Assembly: GCA_025935655.1 (NCBI GenBank)
Contig: JAICUV010000150.1
Location: 1-8,507, forward strand
Reading direction: 5' to 3'
Source: Chloroflexota bacterium
GTDB taxonomy: Bacteria; Chloroflexota; Limnocylindria; Limnocylindrales; CSP1-4
Length of the DNA: 8,507 nt
Shown here piece after piece: positions 6,931-8,507 of the stretch (positions are counted from its first letter, which is position 1; the number at the start of each line of letters is the position of its first letter). A model generated the notes under the pieces. It was not told the origin of the DNA, made no database searches, and was given only the letters and a program-made list of their open reading frames with translations. The position numbers and the translations under genes are program-made.

Positions 6931-7875
6931 TCAGGCGGCGAGCCGCTCGGCGGCCCTGAGCCGCGCGCTCCGCGCGCGGGGGTTGGCATCGATCTCGGCG
7001 TCGGTGGGCGTCAGCGACGGTCGGGTCACCAGGCGCAGGCGGGGCTCGTGGCCGCACACGCAGACCGGCGCCTCGGGCGGGCAGACGCAGCCGCGCCGCT
7101 CCGCGTTGAGGAAGCGCTTGACGATCCGGTCCTCCAGCGAGTGGTAGGACAGGACGACGAGCCGGCCGCCGGGCCGCAGGAGCTCCATCGCGGCCGCCAG
7201 GCCGTCCTCGAGCGCGTCGAGCTCCTCGTTGACCGCGATCCGCAGCGCCTGGAACACGCGGGTGGCGGGGTGGGTGCGACGCCGGACGCGGGGGTTCGGG
7301 GGCGACAGCCGCTCGATGAGCGACGCGAGGTCCTCGGCGGACTCGATCGGAGCGGTCGTCCGGGCGGCGACGATCGCCTTCGCGTACTTCCACGCGGACG
7401 GCTCCTCGCCGTACTTGCGGAACAGGGCGGCGAGCTCGTCGGCGGACAGGGTCGCGAGCAGCTCCGCCGCCGGGACGCCGCGAGTGGCGTCGAAGCGCAT
7501 GTCCAGGGGACCGCCGGTCCGGAAGCCGAAGCCACGCTCGCGATCGGCCAGCTGGAACGACGACAGGCCCAGGTCGAACAGCATCCCGTCCACGGCGCCG
7601 AAGCCCGCCGCCGGGGCGACCGTGGACAGCTCCCGGAAGTTCGACCGGCGCAGCACCAGCCGGTCGCCGAACCGCTCGAGGCGCCGGCCGACCCGCTCGA
7701 TGGCGGCCTGGTCGGCGTCCAGCCCGAGGACGCGGCCATCGGGGCTGGCGGCCTCCAGGATCCGCTCGGTGTGCCCACCGCCGCCGACCGTGGCGTCGAT
7801 GTGGAGGCTGCCGGGGCGCGGGGACAGGGTCCCGAGGACCTCGTCCGGCATCACCGGCAGATGCCCTTCCTCCAT
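6931..7875 (-). CDS. rsmH: RsmH, 16S rRNA (cytosine(1402)-N(4))-methyltransferase
   Basis: SAM-dependent methyltransferase that makes N4-methylcytidine at C1402 of 16S rRNA in the decoding centre. At 314 residues it has normal family length. Visible motifs: N-terminal HLPVMPDEVL (5-14), SAM site DATVGGGGHTERIL (27-40), GLDADQAAI (51-59), the family signature FDLGLSSFQLADRERGFGF (100-118) followed by GGPLDMR (121-127), KYGEE (154-158), HPATRVFQALRIAVNEEL (202-219) and VLSYHSLEDRIVKRF (241-255). A four-cysteine cluster follows (C263, C265, C272, C274 in GCVCPPEAPVCVCG), which could bind a metal. The ATG is fixed by GGAGGAGAG directly upstream. The gene lies 61 nt after mraZ, the standard arrangement, and about 104 nt before the next gene. 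Confidence 0.97.
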   Translation of the reverse strand: MEEGHLPVMPDEVLGTLSPRPGSLHIDATVGGGGHTERILEAASPDGRVLGLDADQAAIERVGRRLERFGDRLVLRRSNFRELSTVAPAAGFGAVDGMLFDLGLSSFQLADRERGFGFRTGGPLDMRFDATRGVPAAELLATLSADELAALFRKYGEEPSAWKYAKAIVAARTTAPIESAEDLASLIERLSPPNPRVRRRTHPATRVFQALRIAVNEELDALEDGLAAAMELLRPGGRLVVLSYHSLEDRIVKRFLNAERRGCVCPPEAPVCVCGHEPRLRLVTRPSLTPTDAEIDANPRARSARLRAAERLAA

Positions 7876-7877
7876 CT

Positions 7878-7884
7878 CTCCTCC
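7878..7884 (-). promoter_or_regulatory. Ribosome binding site of rsmH
   Basis: GGAGGAG on the minus strand, with the GGAGG core 4 nt before the ATG. It confirms the start giving MEEGHLP, the family's usual N-terminus. Confidence 0.7.
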
Positions 7885-7936
7885 ATCGGTCGGTTGCGGA
7901 TCCCGAGCGGACCCTGGAAGCGCGTGTGGTGCGACG

Positions 7937-8362
7937 TCAGATCCCCAGGCCGGCGACGGCGTCCGTGAACGCGTCGCCCTCCAGCGCCCGGCTGTAGTCC
8001 TCCCACCGGGCGGGCGCCCAGATCTCCGCGTGGTCCCGAGCGCCGAGGACCAGGGCCTCGTTCTCGAGCCTGGCAAAGGTCCGCAGGTTGGCCGGGACGA
8101 GGACGCGACCCTGGCGGTCGAGCTCCGTCTCGAAGGCACCGGCGAACAGCTGCCGCTGGAGCAGGCGGGCGTTGGGGTCGGTCATGGGCAGGCTGCCGAC
8201 CTTGGTCGAGAGCTCGTCCCAGGCCGCCATCGGGAAGATCGCGAGGCAGGTGTCCAACCACCGCGCCACGACCACGCTCCCGGCGAGCTGCGCGCGGAAC
8301 CGCGACGGGACGGCGAGGCGCCCCTTGTCGTCGACCGCGTGCCGGTACTCGCCGGTGAACAC
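7937..8362 (-). CDS. mraZ: MraZ, transcriptional regulator of the dcw cluster
   Basis: Small DNA-binding protein of 141 residues made of two AbrB-like half-domains. It forms ring-shaped oligomers and, in the bacteria studied, binds repeats in its own promoter and controls the cluster. Both diagnostic motifs are present: DDKGRLAVPSRFR (11-23) in the first half and DRQGRVLVPANLR (82-94) in the second. The GTG start at 8362 gives the canonical N-terminus FTGEYRHAVDDKGR after Met and has AGGAG 10 nt upstream. An in-frame GTG at 8452 would add 30 residues unlike the family and would place the start inside the operator, so it was rejected. It is first in the operon, 61 nt before rsmH. Confidence 0.96.
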   Translation of the reverse strand: MFTGEYRHAVDDKGRLAVPSRFRAQLAGSVVVARWLDTCLAIFPMAAWDELSTKVGSLPMTDPNARLLQRQLFAGAFETELDRQGRVLVPANLRTFARLENEALVLGARDHAEIWAPARWEDYSRALEGDAFTDAVAGLGI

Positions 8363-8375
8363 CGATCCGCTGCTC

Positions 8376-8421
8376 CTGACGTCGGGTAGCGCCGGGTGGA
8401 TTGAGCTCCGAGGGGCGTCAG
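8376..8421 (-). repeat. Short inverted repeat in the mraZ leader touching the ribosome binding site
   Basis: The hexamer CTGACG (minus strand, 8421-8416) is complementary to CGTCAG (8381-8376), and the latter overlaps the first bases of the mraZ AGGAG (8377-8373). Pairing could partly hide the ribosome binding site. The stem is only 6 bp with a loop of about 34 nt, so chance occurrence is quite possible. Confidence 0.25.
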
Positions 8422-8436
8422 CGTTGCCGGCTGTTG

Positions 8437-8466
8437 CCCCACTTTCCACCACTTCGCGCCACTTCT
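8437..8466 (-). promoter_or_regulatory. Probable MraZ operator: three tandem 10-bp repeats
   Basis: Read on the minus strand, three contiguous 10-bp units are AGAAGTGGCG, CGAAGTGGTG and GAAAGTGGGG. All match nRAAGTGGNG if the first units are read as GAAGTGG and the last as AAAGTGG. The 10-bp period puts each unit on the same face of the helix. Known MraZ sites are tandem repeats with a TGGG core (E. coli) or an AAAGTG core (Mycoplasma) at about 10-bp spacing, which these resemble. They begin 4 bp downstream of the -10 box and cover the expected transcription start, so binding should block transcription. Assignment to MraZ is inferred from family knowledge and the adjacent gene. Confidence 0.85.
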
Positions 8467-8470
8467 GGGC

Positions 8471-8498
8471 ATTCTAGCGCGCGGATTCCCCCCGTCAA
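8471..8498 (-). promoter_or_regulatory. Sigma-70-type promoter of the mraZ-led operon
   Basis: On the minus strand a -35 box TTGACG (8498-8493, 5 of 6 matches to TTGACA) and a -10 box TAGAAT (8476-8471, 5 of 6 matches to TATAAT) are separated by 16 bp. The predicted transcription start is near 8464, giving an untranslated leader of roughly 100 nt before mraZ. Such AT-richer boxes stand out in this very GC-rich sequence. Confidence 0.82.
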
Positions 8499-8507
8499 TG
8501 GCCTTTC

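Noticed and set aside
6629..7393. Frame of the 65-aa gene stays open upstream into rsmH, suggesting a frameshift fusion RsmH-small protein
   Set aside because: No slippery heptamer is visible near the rsmH stop, long open frames are common at this GC level, and the small gene has its own excellent ribosome binding site and GTG.
7937..8452. Longer mraZ starting at GTG 8452
   Set aside because: The added 30 residues do not resemble MraZ, the start would sit within the operator repeats beside the promoter, and GTG 8362 gives the conserved FTGEY N-terminus with an AGGAG upstream.

Overview
The window is a minus-strand segment of a bacterial division and cell wall (dcw) cluster. It reads, in transcription order from high to low coordinates: mraZ, rsmH (mraW), a 65-residue gene of unknown function, an FtsL/DivIC-like gene, ftsI (class B PBP), murF, mraY, murD and the first part of ftsW, which runs off the left edge. 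The DNA is very GC-rich and uses GTG starts for several genes. Motif flavour (for example DDAYNASP and a P-loop with Ala in MurF, NDSQGTQ in MurD, a short 326-residue MraY, a Cys-rich tail in RsmH) suggests a GC-rich Chloroflexota-like lineage, or less likely an actinobacterial relative. This placement is an inference from remembered family sequences, not from a search.

Right edge (8363-8507): a convincing housekeeping promoter (TTGACG, 16-bp spacer, TAGAAT) is followed at once by three 10-bp direct repeats with a GAAGTGG/AAAGTGG core. These look like the operator for MraZ, encoded by the first gene. A leader of about 100 nt then leads to mraZ. The middle (6231-7875) holds rsmH, a roughly 100-nt spacer, the small unknown gene with a near-perfect ribosome binding site, and the FtsL-like gene 2 nt after it. 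The left two-thirds (1-6214) holds the transpeptidase and the peptidoglycan precursor enzymes. Many junctions are overlapping start/stop pairs (ATGA for murF-mraY, TGATG for murD-ftsW, possible GTGA for mraY-murD), so translation is probably coupled and the block is probably one operon.

Together the genes make and use lipid-linked peptidoglycan precursor for septation. MurD and MurF extend the UDP-MurNAc peptide, MraY moves it onto undecaprenyl phosphate, and FtsW polymerises it. FtsI crosslinks it, the FtsL-like protein would scaffold FtsW and FtsI, RsmH methylates 16S rRNA, and MraZ regulates the cluster. murE, normally between ftsI and murF, is absent here.

I see no mobile element, CRISPR array, tRNA, rRNA or terminator. 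The most interesting points are the operator/promoter architecture, the uncharacterised 65-residue gene, the missing murE, and departures from consensus in the MurF P-loop and MurD substrate-site motifs. I found nothing that amounts to a wholly new system.
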